Positions 1 through 7,910 are shown, numbered from the stretch's first letter. The stretch is 28,133 nt of DNA from JAJYSO01 sp964586655 (GCA_964586655.1 CAZPGY010000025.1:1-28133), one strand, 5' to 3'. The notes: generated by a model not told the origin, from the letters alone. A program made the numbers and translations.

Positions 1-9
1 TCCAACAGG

Positions 10-46
10 GCGTTTCATTGTTGGCTCTGCGAGCCCAACGAAACGC
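10..46. repeat. Imperfect inverted repeat (hairpin) before the pirin gene
   Basis: The arms GCGTTTC (10-16) and GAAACGC (40-46) pair perfectly. An inner stem GTTGG/CCCAAC-like with CTC/GAG closes on a three-base loop near 28-30, with small bulges. No T-run follows on either strand, so it is not a typical intrinsic terminator. It may be the end of a palindromic repeat or a structured 3' end of a gene lying before the window. I see no coding region in bases 1-95. Confidence 0.5.
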
Positions 47-95
47 TAGTTGTTGATGGAAGTTCCTATGAATTAACTTTTAAACCCTTAAAACC

Positions 96-974
96 ATGTC
101 TAATATAGATTTAATTATTGAGGAACGCGCCCGAAATATCGGCGATTTTTTGGTGGGGCGACTGCTCCCTTTCAGGCAAAAACGCGCAGTAGGTCCCTTT
201 GTATTTATTGACCATATGGGCCCCAAACAATTGGCTGCCGATGAGAACCTGGATATTGGTCCACATCCTCACCTCGGTTTGTCTACCCTAACTTATTTGT
301 TTGAAGGCAATATTATGCATCGCGACAGTATTGGCAGTGAAGTAGAAATCACGCCCGGCGCTGTCAATTGGATGACTGCCGGAAAAGGTGTAGTCCATTC
401 AGAACGCACTCCTAACCGACTTCGCAACAAAGAGAAATCCCTTCACGGCCTTCAAATATGGGTCGCCCTCCCCAAAGAACTCGAAACAATGGATCCCGAT
501 TTTACCCATACCACCGTAGACGAGTTACCGGCTTGGGAACAGCATGGCGTGCAACTAAAACTAATCGCCGGCGAAGCCTTTGGTAGGAAGTCGCCGGTAC
601 CGGTGTACAGCAAGCTCTTCTTTATTGAAATTAAAAGTGACACCGATAAAACCTTAAATATCGGTGAGGAACTCTATGGAGAATCGGCTCTTTATATTTT
701 GGAAGGTGCCATAAAAAGCGACGGGCATACTTATGGCCCCCGTCAGCTACTGGTAGCCAAAGACAGTCGCTTATGCGAGTTTGAAATCACTGCCGGTTCT
801 ACCGTTTATATCTTTGGTGGAGAAGCCTTTCCCGAAGAACGGTATATTGCTTGGAACTTTGTTTCCTCCAGCAAAGAACGACTCCAGCAAGCTAAAGAAG
901 ACTGGATTCATCAGCGCTTTGATAAGATTGATGGCGAAACGGGATACATCCCTTACCCGACTTCAAACAGGTGA
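96..974 (+). CDS. Pirin family bicupin protein
   Basis: A 292-residue protein with the pirin fold signature. Family metal ligands are visible in the N-terminal cupin: H57 and H59 in PHPHLGLST, then H101 and E103 in GKGVVHSE, the arrangement that binds iron in characterised pirins. The second cupin (about 185-280) carries the usual degenerate C-terminal domain. Bacterial pirins are cytosolic; some have quercetin dioxygenase activity and others act as redox-sensing partners of enzymes or regulators, so the substrate here cannot be assigned. The ATG at 96 fits the family N-terminus. The gene is alone on the plus strand and converges with the minus-strand gene ending at 1109. Family assignment is secure; the physiological role is open. 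Confidence 0.93.
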   Translation: MSNIDLIIEERARNIGDFLVGRLLPFRQKRAVGPFVFIDHMGPKQLAADENLDIGPHPHLGLSTLTYLFEGNIMHRDSIGSEVEITPGAVNWMTAGKGVVHSERTPNRLRNKEKSLHGLQIWVALPKELETMDPDFTHTTVDELPAWEQHGVQLKLIAGEAFGRKSPVPVYSKLFFIEIKSDTDKTLNIGEELYGESALYILEGAIKSDGHTYGPRQLLVAKDSRLCEFEITAGSTVYIFGGEAFPEERYIAWNFVSSSKERLQQAKEDWIHQRFDKIDGETGYIPYPTSNR

Positions 975-1012
975 CCTCATATTCCAAGAGCATCCTCAGG
1001 TCGTCCATGGGA

Positions 1013-1040
1013 TTTGGTATTATTTGGAAGTAATACCAAA
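1013..1040. terminator. Hairpin downstream of the pirin gene
   Basis: TTTGGTATTA (1013-1022) and TAATACCAAA (1031-1040) are perfect complements with an 8-base loop. The stem is AT-rich and there is no clean T-run, so terminator strength is doubtful. The right arm is also the first ten bases of an interspersed repeat copy, so the hairpin could equally be two repeat ends facing each other. Confidence 0.35.
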
Positions 1041-1100
1041 CCCATTTATGAAATAGGCCAAAGATTCGGTATTAAAAATTTGAAAGGTCAAGGCAAAAAG
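1031..1100 (+). repeat. Interspersed repeat, copy A (truncated)
   Basis: This segment matches the element at the window end (28027-28133). Both begin with an ATACCAA end, share ATTTAT, TAG and AAAGATT blocks at matching distances, and contain the identical 18-mer AAAGGTCAAGGCAAAAAG (1083-1100). Similarity stops at 1100, eight bases before the stop codon of the minus-strand gene, so the hairpin half of the element is missing. It lies between two convergent genes. Confidence 0.75.
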
Positions 1101-1108
1101 GATGTTTA

Positions 1109-2368
1109 TCAGGTTTTATGTTTTTTGGGTTTGGCTGCGGGAAATAGAATGTTATTCAATATCAACCGATAGCCCGGGGAGTTGGGATGCAGTGACAATT
1201 GCGTTTTTTTATCTCCTACCCGGTGCGCGTAATCCTCCGGATCGTGTCCGCCATAAAAGGTAAAAAAGCCTTTCCCTTTGGGACCATAAATATAGCGCGC
1301 CTCCCCATTTCTTTTATTTCGCCCCATAATGGTCACGGTAGATTTGATGTTATTCGGATTAAAAGCGGTGGTTTGTCCCATAAAGCCTTTAATTAAAACG
1401 GTGTGATCTTGTGTCAACATGGTGGGAACCGGATCCCATTTGGCCGAAAAGGTTCGCAGACTAAAATAATCTAACTCTTTGGGAATTTGCCGCTGATTAG
1501 TCATGTCTATAGAGGAGAATTCATAAACCATCGGGTTGCGTTCCAGGGTGAAATTGGTGAAGGCCAAGCATTGGCTGTAATCGAGTTTGTTTTGGTATCC
1601 GGGTTCACTGGGATCGCCGTCAAACATGGGTTCACAAATATCGGTATCCTGTGCTGCCAAGGCGATATCAAAAGAATCTGTAGCGCTACACATGGCAAAT
1701 AAGAATCCGCCGCCTATAACGTAATGTTTAATTTTTTGGGCTACTGCCAATTTTTCTTTTGACACCTTCTCAAATCCCAATTCGGCGGCCAACCTTTCGG
1801 CTTCTTTTTTTTCTTTAATATACCAAGGCGCTGATCGATACGCTCCATAAAACTTCCCGTATTGCCCGGTAAAATCTTCATGATGAAGATGTAACCAGTC
1901 ATACAACACCAGTTTATCGTTCAATATCTCTCGGTCATAAATTTTATCAAAAGGGATTTCGGCATAGGTGAGCACCAGGGTAACGGCATCGTCCCAAGGT
2001 TTTTTATCTTTAGGGGTGTACACCGCTATTTTTGGCGCTTTTTCCAATACTACGGCCGCCATATTTTGAGAAGGGCTTTTAATTTTGTCGAGAATTTCTC
2101 GGGTTTTGGCATCACTCAACACTTCAAAAGAAACTCCGCGAATTTTGCATTCTTGCTTAATAGCCTTGGTATCGGGCATTAAAAAGGAACCTCCTCTATA
2201 ATTGAGCAGCCATTTTACTTTCATTTGTTGTGCTAACACCCAATAGGTCACCCCGTACGCTTTAAGGTGATTTTTTTGCGATTTGGCATCCATGGGAATG
2301 AGCACATAGGAGGCAAATGCAAAAAAGGGAATCAGCAACAACAGGAAAAAAAGACTTAATTTTTTCAT
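1109..2368 (-). CDS. Exported glutamine-amidotransferase-like protein of unknown function ('asparagine synthetase B' in databases)
   Basis: A 419-residue protein with a clear signal peptide (MKKLSLFFLLLLIP, small residues near AFAS). I start at the ATG at 2368; a TTG two codons upstream is less likely. From recall, close flavobacterial homologues are labelled asparagine synthetase B, but the N-terminal catalytic Cys and the PP-loop synthetase domain of AsnB are both absent. What is visible resembles class I glutamine-amidotransferase/ThuA-like folds: a nucleophile-elbow-like GGGFLFAMCSATDS with C227, and a late GGHDPEDY segment with H375 and E379 before a terminal NNILFPAAK helix. It lies 47 bases downstream of dnaB on the same strand and is probably co-transcribed. 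The substrate is unknown; the export signal argues against a cytosolic amidotransferase. Confidence 0.85.
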   Translation of the reverse strand: MKKLSLFFLLLLIPFFAFASYVLIPMDAKSQKNHLKAYGVTYWVLAQQMKVKWLLNYRGGSFLMPDTKAIKQECKIRGVSFEVLSDAKTREILDKIKSPSQNMAAVVLEKAPKIAVYTPKDKKPWDDAVTLVLTYAEIPFDKIYDREILNDKLVLYDWLHLHHEDFTGQYGKFYGAYRSAPWYIKEKKEAERLAAELGFEKVSKEKLAVAQKIKHYVIGGGFLFAMCSATDSFDIALAAQDTDICEPMFDGDPSEPGYQNKLDYSQCLAFTNFTLERNPMVYEFSSIDMTNQRQIPKELDYFSLRTFSAKWDPVPTMLTQDHTVLIKGFMGQTTAFNPNNIKSTVTIMGRNKRNGEARYIYGPKGKGFFTFYGGHDPEDYAHRVGDKKTQLSLHPNSPGYRLILNNILFPAAKPKKHKT

Positions 2369-2415
2369 CGTCAAAAGGTAAGCTTTTCTATCTCGACGAG
2401 CAACAAATTTTAAAT

Positions 2416-3951
2416 TTAATAAGGAATACCATCATCGTCGTCGTCATTCATGGCGCTTCCAAAGGCCTCATCTGCCGAGGGAAACTTGGTGGACATCTCC
2501 TCTTTATCGCCTTCGTTTAATTTAGAACTAAATTCATAAGGAGTATTAAAATTATCGAGGTTTTCAAAGCGTCCCAATTCCCCAATAAATTTCAATCGGA
2601 AGGAATCCAGTCCTCCGTTACGGTGTTTGGCGATAATAAATTCGGCCTGTCCTTCTGTAGGGGTGCGTTCTTCATCGTCCCACTCTTCAATTTGATAATA
2701 TTCGGGACGATAAATAAAGGAAACAATATCGGCATCTTGCTCAATAGCTCCCGATTCCCTAAGGTCAGAAAGCAAGGGACGTTTGCTTCCACCCCGGGTT
2801 TCTACAGCCCTCGACAGCTGTGAAAGGGCAATCACCGGAACATTCAATTCTTTAGCCAGGGCTTTGAGGTTTCTCGAGATGGTCGATATTTCTTGTTCCC
2901 GATTGCCACTTTTATTATTCATGGCTGCAGTCATCAATTGCAAATAATCAATCATGATGAGTTTGATGCCGTATTGAGAAGCCAAGCGTCGCGATTTTGC
3001 ACGCAGATCAAAAATAGACAGCGAGGGCGTGTCATCGATATACAAGGGGGCTTTTTCTAAGCTTTTGACCTTTACATTCAGCTGTTCCCATTCATGGGTA
3101 GCCAAGTTTCCGGTTCTTAATTTTTCAGAATTCAGTCCGGTTTCTGAAGAGATTAATCGGGTAATCAACTGTACCGAAGACATTTCCAAAGAGAAAAAAG
3201 CAACCGGAATTCCTTGTCCAACGGCAATATTTCTGGCCATGGAAAGGGTGAGTGCCGTTTTTCCCATTCCGGGACGCGCCGCCACAATAATCAAATCACT
3301 GGGTTGCCAACCTGAAGTCAATTTATCCAACTCATCAAAGCCGGATGGAATGCCACTCAATCCCTCTTTATTAGAAATTTCTTCAATACGCTGTTTGGCC
3401 TGAAGGACAAGGCTTTGTGCAGTTTCGGTTTCGGTTTTTATATTGCCCTGTGCCACATCATACAGCTTGGATTCGGCCATATCCAACAAATCAAAGACAT
3501 CGGTAGATTCATCATAGGACTCTTTGATAATCTCATTAGAGATCTGTATCAAACTGCGCTGAATGTACTTTTGTATAATAATACGCGCATGGAATTCAAT
3601 ATGCGCTGAAGAAGACACTTTTTGGGTGAGTTGAACCAAGTAATATTCCCCTCCTACGGCTTCTAATTTTTTTTCTCGCTTCAATTCGCTGGAAACGGTT
3701 AATAAGTCGATAGGTTCTCCGGCTCTAAAGAGCGAAAAGATAGCTTCAAAAATATAGGCATGGGCTTCCTTATAAAAGGCATCAGCCGATAAGATGTCGA
3801 CAACTTCATCAACTCCTTTTTTGTCAATCAGCATTGCGCCGAGAACAACTTCCTCTAAATCAACCGCTTGAGGAGGTAGCTTCCCTTTTTCAAGATTAAT
3901 AAGGCTTCCACTCCCAGATTGACGACTATATTTTTTACTCACTTTTTCCAT
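2416..3951 (-). CDS. dnaB: Replicative DNA helicase DnaB
   Basis: A 511-residue hexameric 5'-3' helicase that unwinds the replication fork and recruits primase. The N-terminal primase-interacting domain (about 25-130) includes PPQAVDLEEVVLGAML. The RecA-like C-terminal domain has Walker A ARPGMGKT (about 225-232, K231), Walker B LIMIDYLQLM, and a late SQLSRAVETR segment followed by DLRESGAIEQDADIV, all typical of DnaB. I choose the ATG at 3951 (MEKVSKKYS); an in-frame extension to 4011 adds an implausible hydrophobic leader that lies over the probable promoter region. There is no intein. A terminator separates it from accA upstream, so it likely has its own promoter at about 3952-4060, where DnaA-box-like sequences lie. 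The exported-protein gene follows downstream. Confidence 0.97.
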   Translation of the reverse strand: MEKVSKKYSRQSGSGSLINLEKGKLPPQAVDLEEVVLGAMLIDKKGVDEVVDILSADAFYKEAHAYIFEAIFSLFRAGEPIDLLTVSSELKREKKLEAVGGEYYLVQLTQKVSSSAHIEFHARIIIQKYIQRSLIQISNEIIKESYDESTDVFDLLDMAESKLYDVAQGNIKTETETAQSLVLQAKQRIEEISNKEGLSGIPSGFDELDKLTSGWQPSDLIIVAARPGMGKTALTLSMARNIAVGQGIPVAFFSLEMSSVQLITRLISSETGLNSEKLRTGNLATHEWEQLNVKVKSLEKAPLYIDDTPSLSIFDLRAKSRRLASQYGIKLIMIDYLQLMTAAMNNKSGNREQEISTISRNLKALAKELNVPVIALSQLSRAVETRGGSKRPLLSDLRESGAIEQDADIVSFIYRPEYYQIEEWDDEERTPTEGQAEFIIAKHRNGGLDSFRLKFIGELGRFENLDNFNTPYEFSSKLNEGDKEEMSTKFPSADEAFGSAMNDDDDDGIPY

Positions 3952-4014
3952 GCTACGAAAATAGAAAAATAATAATTGGAAAGGGCATAAAACAGACCGA
4001 GGCTCATCCACCGG

Positions 4015-4059
4015 TTATTAACAATCACCCTGTTGATAAGTTAAATAAATTGTTGATAA
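4015..4059. promoter_or_regulatory. Cluster of DnaA-box-like 9-mers upstream of dnaB
   Basis: TTATTAACA on the plus strand (4015-4023), and TTATCAACA twice on the minus strand (4051-4059 and 4031-4039, exactly 20 bases apart). Each differs from TTATCCACA by one or two bases. They lie 64-108 bases before the dnaB ATG, in the space between the accA terminator and the gene. Direct DnaA control is inference. Confidence 0.35.
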
Positions 4060-4063
4060 CCAC

Positions 4064-4096
4064 AAAAAAACCGAAGCTAAAACTCCGGTTTTTTTT
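4064..4096 (-). terminator. Intrinsic terminator of accA
   Basis: Read on the minus strand, ACCGGAG and CTTCGGT form a stem with one internal mismatch and a short A/T-rich loop, followed by seven T residues. A T-run also exists on the plus side, so the structure could work both ways, but no plus-strand gene precedes it. It starts 23 bases after the accA stop. Confidence 0.8.
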
Positions 4097-4118
4097 AAGG
4101 CATTTGACGGTGAAGTGA

Positions 4119-5072
4119 TTAAGATTTATAGACCCCCATATTGCTGTATTTTTCTGCTCGATTTTCTACCAGTTCCTCTGGGGATAAGTTTTTCAGTTCA
4201 TCATATGCCCGGGAAACGACTTTTTCTAAAATCTTAAACATTTCCTCATAGTTAGAATGCGCTCCCCCTATGGGTTCTTTGACAATTTCATCAATTACCT
4301 CAAGTTTTTTGGCATCGGTAGCGGTCAGCTTCAATGCTTTGGCCGCTTGTTCTTTATGGTCCCAACTGCGCCACAAAATAGAGGAACAATTTTCGGGAGA
4401 AATCACAGAATACCATGAGTTTTCGAGCATCATCACTTTATTACCCAAGCCAATTCCTATGGCTCCTCCACTGGCTCCCTCTCCAATGACGACGGCAATA
4501 ATGGGCACTTCAAGGGTTGCCATGTCCATAATGTTTTGTGCAATTGCCTGACCTTGTCCGCGCTCTTCAGCTTCCATTCCGGGATAAGCGCCCGGCGTGT
4601 CGATTAAGGCCAAAACCGGCAATCCAAATTTTTCTGCAGATTTCATCAACCGCATCGCTTTGCGATAACCTTCGGGATTGGCCATTCCGAAATTACGATA
4701 TTTCCGATCCTTGGTGTTACGCCCTTTTTGGTGACCAATAATCATATAGCTTTGGCCGTTTATTTTTCCAAGTCCGCCAACCATGGCTTTATCGTCGCCA
4801 TAGGCGCGGTCGCCATGCAACTCGAGAAAAGTATCGCCACACATCCCCTTGATATAATCCAAGGTATAAGGACGATTGGGATGACGCGACAATTGAACGC
4901 GTTGCCAAGGAGACAGATTTTTGTAAATATCTATTTTAATCTGTTCCATCTTCTTTTCAATTTGTTTGCAAGTATCGCTTACATCAACATTACTATCATT
5001 GCCTATTCTACATGCTTTATCATACTGTTCTTCCAACTCCTGAATAGGTTTTTCAAAATCTAAATATTCCAT
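4119..5072 (-). CDS. accA: Acetyl-CoA carboxylase, carboxyltransferase subunit alpha
   Basis: A 317-residue cytosolic subunit, very close to the usual AccA length. With AccD it transfers the carboxyl group from carboxybiotin to acetyl-CoA, giving malonyl-CoA for fatty acid synthesis. Visible family landmarks are RPYTLDYI, the LHGDRAYGDD segment, LIDTPGAYPGMEAEERGQ, and the glycine-rich GEGASGGAIGIG oxyanion-hole region. The N-terminal helix MEYLDFEKPIQELE supports the ATG at 5072. accD is not in the window, as is common. It lies 194 bases downstream of the lptG-like gene with a -7-like box between, so separate transcription is likely, and it ends in a clear terminator before dnaB. Confidence 0.97.
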   Translation of the reverse strand: MEYLDFEKPIQELEEQYDKACRIGNDSNVDVSDTCKQIEKKMEQIKIDIYKNLSPWQRVQLSRHPNRPYTLDYIKGMCGDTFLELHGDRAYGDDKAMVGGLGKINGQSYMIIGHQKGRNTKDRKYRNFGMANPEGYRKAMRLMKSAEKFGLPVLALIDTPGAYPGMEAEERGQGQAIAQNIMDMATLEVPIIAVVIGEGASGGAIGIGLGNKVMMLENSWYSVISPENCSSILWRSWDHKEQAAKALKLTATDAKKLEVIDEIVKEPIGGAHSNYEEMFKILEKVVSRAYDELKNLSPEELVENRAEKYSNMGVYKS

Positions 5073-5102
5073 AATGGCATTTTACTTTCACAAGTTATCG
5101 TA

Positions 5103-5110
5103 CAAAAGTA
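5103..5110 (-). promoter_or_regulatory. Candidate Bacteroidota -7 box for accA
   Basis: TACTTTTG on the minus strand matches TAnnTTTG and lies about 30 bases before the accA ATG. I do not see a convincing -33 TTTG partner at the expected spacing, so this is a half-site call. Confidence 0.4.
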
Positions 5111-5266
5111 CATAAAATTTATTCATTAAGAACCGCCGAAAAACACACAAGGTCAAAAAAATGTTCTCCCGATATTTTCTGCGTTGTGAGATGCTCTTAT
5201 AGTTCACAGGAATTCAAAAACTGTTTTTCCAATATCGAGTTAAAACACTTTTTTGCTGTCTGACGG

Positions 5267-6340
5267 CTATCGCTTGGCTCTCCACAACAAAATAACCCCC
5301 AAAATCCCGAAGAAGATATTGGGAATCCAAACGGCCAACCAGGGGGAAAAGGTAGATTGCTCGGCAATGGTTCCGAAAATCTTATCCAAGAAAACGTATA
5401 AGAAAGCTACGGCAATCCCAATCGCCAGGTTCACGCCCATTCCTCCGCGTCTTTTCATGGCTGAAACAGACACCGCGATAAGGGTCAAAATAAAAGCCGA
5501 TACCGGCACGCTCCATCGTTTATAAGCCGCCACTTTATAACGGTTAATATTGCTGGCTCCCCGGGCTTCTTGCTTTTGTATAAATTCCTTCAGCTCAAAA
5601 TAATTTAAAGTCTCTGCAATATAGGACACCGGAGCCAAGGCGTCAAACTTAAAAGGCAAGACCGTATCTTTTCTGGATTGGCTCATCAAGTAATCGCGTT
5701 GAGGGCCAATGATTCTTTTTTGGTAATTCAACAAGGTATAGGTAGAATCTTCGGGATGAAAACGCAAACTGGTTGCTTTAATTCTAAAAGTCATTTTCCC
5801 GGCTTCAAAATGTTCGAGAATAAAGTTACGGGCTTTATTTTCATCGGGTTCATAATAAGCGGCATAAATCACATCGTGATCGGTAACCTGCCTGAATAGG
5901 TCTTCAGTTTGCACCACCTGATCACTGCTCAAGTATTTATACTTAAATTTGTAATAGCCCTTAGTGGCTTCGGGAGCGATATAAGTACTCAAAGCCAAAG
6001 CCCCAATACAGACCAAGGTTGCCCCAATAGTGTAAGGCCTTAAAAACCGCCAAAAAGAAACTCCGGAGCTCAGAAAGGCAATAATTTCAGTATTACTGGC
6101 CAATTTGGAGGTAAACCAAATAATTGATAAGAACAACAGAATGGGAAACAGTAAATTGGCAAAGAAGATGGTAAAATCTACATAATAAACCAGCACTTCC
6201 TTCAAGGGCACATCTTTTTCAAGAATGCTATCTATTTTCTCTGCGAGATTGGCCGTGATTCCGATAGGAATAAACAAGAGCAACATGACCCCAAAGGTGG
6301 CCATATACCGCTTAAGTATGTACCAATCTAAAATTTTCAC
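5267..6340 (-). CDS. LptF/LptG (YjgP/YjgQ) family LPS export permease
   Basis: A 357-residue inner-membrane protein of the family that, with LptB, forms the ABC transporter that extracts lipopolysaccharide from the inner membrane. It has three N-terminal membrane segments (about 12-32, 52-77, 102-122), a periplasmic beta-jellyroll-like middle (about 125-270), and three C-terminal segments (about 275-296, 303-320, 333-352). The start MKILDWYILKRYMATF is the family signature; the codon is GTG at 6340, preceded by AAGAGG, which makes it credible. It begins three bases after the tgt stop, so the two form a tight transcription unit. I lean to LptG-like from the N-terminus, but LptF versus LptG cannot be settled from one sequence. 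Confidence 0.92.
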   Translation of the reverse strand: MKILDWYILKRYMATFGVMLLLFIPIGITANLAEKIDSILEKDVPLKEVLVYYVDFTIFFANLLFPILLFLSIIWFTSKLASNTEIIAFLSSGVSFWRFLRPYTIGATLVCIGALALSTYIAPEATKGYYKFKYKYLSSDQVVQTEDLFRQVTDHDVIYAAYYEPDENKARNFILEHFEAGKMTFRIKATSLRFHPEDSTYTLLNYQKRIIGPQRDYLMSQSRKDTVLPFKFDALAPVSYIAETLNYFELKEFIQKQEARGASNINRYKVAAYKRWSVPVSAFILTLIAVSVSAMKRRGGMGVNLAIGIAVAFLYVFLDKIFGTIAEQSTFSPWLAVWIPNIFFGILGVILLWRAKR

Positions 6341-6343
6341 CTC

Positions 6344-7474
6344 TTATAATTTACGATCGAGTTTTTCGACCATTTTTGTTTTCCAAGCTTTGAAATCACC
6401 GGCTATTATATGTTTTCGTGCTTCTCGAACCAACCACAAATAGAATCCTAAATTGTGAATGCTGGCAATTTGCCGTCCCAACATTTCCTTGACCGTAAAC
6501 AAATGACGCAAATAAGCCTTGGAATATTCGGTGTCTACCCAAGTAATCCCCATTTCATCAAGGGGCGAGAAATCTTTGCGCCACTTTCTATTTTTTATAT
6601 TGATGCGACCTTCTGCCGTAAACAACATTCCGTTACGTCCGTTTCGGGTGGGCATCACACAATCAAACATATCTACTCCCAAAGCAATATTTTCCAAGAT
6701 ATTGGCAGGAGTGCCTACTCCCATTAAATAACGAGGTTTTTCCTTGGGCAGTATATCGGTTACCGTTTCAGTGATTTCATAAATTTTCTCGGTAGGCTCT
6801 CCCACAGAAACACCACCAATGGCATAACCTTCTGTATCCTTTGAAGCAACATAGGCCGCCGATTGCTGACGCAGATCTTTATAAACTCCCCCTTGCACAA
6901 TGGGAAACAAATATTGAGCATGCCCGTAAGTCAAGGGCGTTTTCTCTAAATGCGCTATACAACGATCTAGCCAGCGATGGGTGCGGAGTGTAGATTTTTT
7001 GGCATAGCTGTAATCGCACGGATAAGGAATGCACTCGTCAAAAGCCATGATGATATCGGCACCGATAATGCGTTGAATCTCCATCACTTTTTCCGGACTA
7101 AAAAAATGAGAGGAGCCATCAATATGTGATTTAAACTCAACTCCCTCTTCTTTTATCTTTCGAGTTGCCGCCAAAGAATAGACCTGAAAGCCTCCACTAT
7201 CAGTCAAAATATTGCGGTCCCAATTCATAAACTGATGCAATCCCCCGGCAGCTTTTAACACCTCGAGTTCGGGACGGAGATACAGGTGATAGGTATTGCC
7301 CAAAATTATATCGGGATTAATCTCTTCGCGCAATTCTCTTTGATGGACTCCTTTGACATTGGCAATGGTACCCACCGGCATAAAAATAGGGGTTTCTACC
7401 GTTCCGTGATCGGTTTTAAAAAGTCCGGCACGGGCACGGGACTCCCGGTCTTGTGCTAAAAGCTTAAAGGCCAT
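6344..7474 (-). CDS. tgt: Queuine/preQ1 tRNA-guanine transglycosylase lacking the zinc cysteines
   Basis: A 376-residue enzyme that swaps guanine 34 for preQ1 in GUN-anticodon tRNAs in queuosine synthesis. Catalytic aspartates are in place: D92 in LTDSGGFQVYSL and nucleophile D271 in MFDCVMPTRNGRNG. Substrate-binding GGVSVGEP is also present. Unusually, the structural zinc site is incomplete. Aligned to E. coli TGT, the CxCxxC cysteines (302, 304, 307) are replaced by G309, T311 and D314 within DEMGITWVDTEYS, while the fourth ligand survives as H340 in SIHNLGFY. From recall, related flavobacterial enzymes look the same, so this is probably a clade trait and not damage. It is the first gene of a unit with the lptG-like gene. 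Start ATG at 7474. Confidence 0.95.
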   Translation of the reverse strand: MAFKLLAQDRESRARAGLFKTDHGTVETPIFMPVGTIANVKGVHQRELREEINPDIILGNTYHLYLRPELEVLKAAGGLHQFMNWDRNILTDSGGFQVYSLAATRKIKEEGVEFKSHIDGSSHFFSPEKVMEIQRIIGADIIMAFDECIPYPCDYSYAKKSTLRTHRWLDRCIAHLEKTPLTYGHAQYLFPIVQGGVYKDLRQQSAAYVASKDTEGYAIGGVSVGEPTEKIYEITETVTDILPKEKPRYLMGVGTPANILENIALGVDMFDCVMPTRNGRNGMLFTAEGRINIKNRKWRKDFSPLDEMGITWVDTEYSKAYLRHLFTVKEMLGRQIASIHNLGFYLWLVREARKHIIAGDFKAWKTKMVEKLDRKL

Positions 7475-7493
7475 ATCAAAATATTGATGCGGA

Positions 7494-7501
7494 CAAAGAT
7501 A
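7494..7501 (-). promoter_or_regulatory. Candidate -7 box for tgt
   Basis: TATCTTTG on the minus strand is a full match to TAnnTTTG and lies 20 bases before the tgt ATG. No clear TTTG is seen at the -33 distance. Confidence 0.45.
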
Positions 7502-7607
7502 GCAACTCTATGAAAAAGGACGGGGTTTTTAAATCATGAAGTTTCTCTCAGGCCTCAAATTATATTAAATTACAAGCGCATCCTGTAGATGTTCTTGAAA
7601 GTTGAGT

Positions 7608-7746
7608 TTAATACCAATTCAGCCAATATTTTTAGCTACATTCAACGCTCCGTATTAAAAATACGCATCACAACCATGACTATGCCAGCGTTTTTTGCCT
7701 TGGCCTTAAAGCATTTGGTCCATTTTACCCCTCAAATTGGCATCAA
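7608..7746 (-). repeat. Interspersed MITE-like repeat, copy B (complete-looking)
   Basis: Read on the minus strand, the element runs from TGATGCCAATT to AATTGGTATTA, that is, imperfect 11-base terminal inverted repeats around about 139 bases. Its centre (AAGGCCAAGGCAAAAAA, then GGCATAG) matches copies A and C. A central hairpin can be drawn with stem CATAGT/GTTGTG (all six pairs kept, three of them G-T) and an outer ACGC/GCGT plus A5/T5 stem. It encodes no protein I can support; the open frame crossing it on the plus strand is incidental. Confidence 0.7.
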
Positions 7747-7910
7747 TATTAAAGCAAATTTTAAAAAACAGCCACGCCTAATCTCCTGTGACATTCGATT
7801 CTACAAGCTGTATTAATTTTCCACCCCCACGCTGCATCTCTTAAAATCTCATTCTTGATAACCCGTGGATAATTCCGTCTCAATTTCTTTTAAAAGCTTT
7901 AATTAAGGGT
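7747..7910. other. Non-coding stretch with no recognised feature
   Basis: This is part of the 471-base gap between tgt and the transketolase genes. I see no coding frame of note. The only notable word is CGTGGATAA (7864-7872), one base off a reversed DnaA box, which on its own is not significant. Confidence 0.4.

Noticed and set aside
1109..2368. True asparagine synthetase B
   Set aside because: No N-terminal catalytic Cys2, no PP-loop ATP pyrophosphatase motif, and it has an export signal.
3952..4011. Upstream in-frame extension of DnaB by 20 residues
   Set aside because: The added residues do not fit the DnaB N-terminus and would cover the promoter region; the ATG at 3951 gives a normal length.
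7589..7816. Open frame of 75 codons on the plus strand in the gap before the transketolase genes
   Set aside because: It runs straight across repeat copy B on the antisense strand; composition is not protein-like and it has no supporting context.
7864..7872. Single DnaA-box-like word (reverse of TTATCCACG) before the transketolase genes
   Set aside because: One near-match in AT-rich DNA is expected by chance; no cluster and no origin-type features around it.
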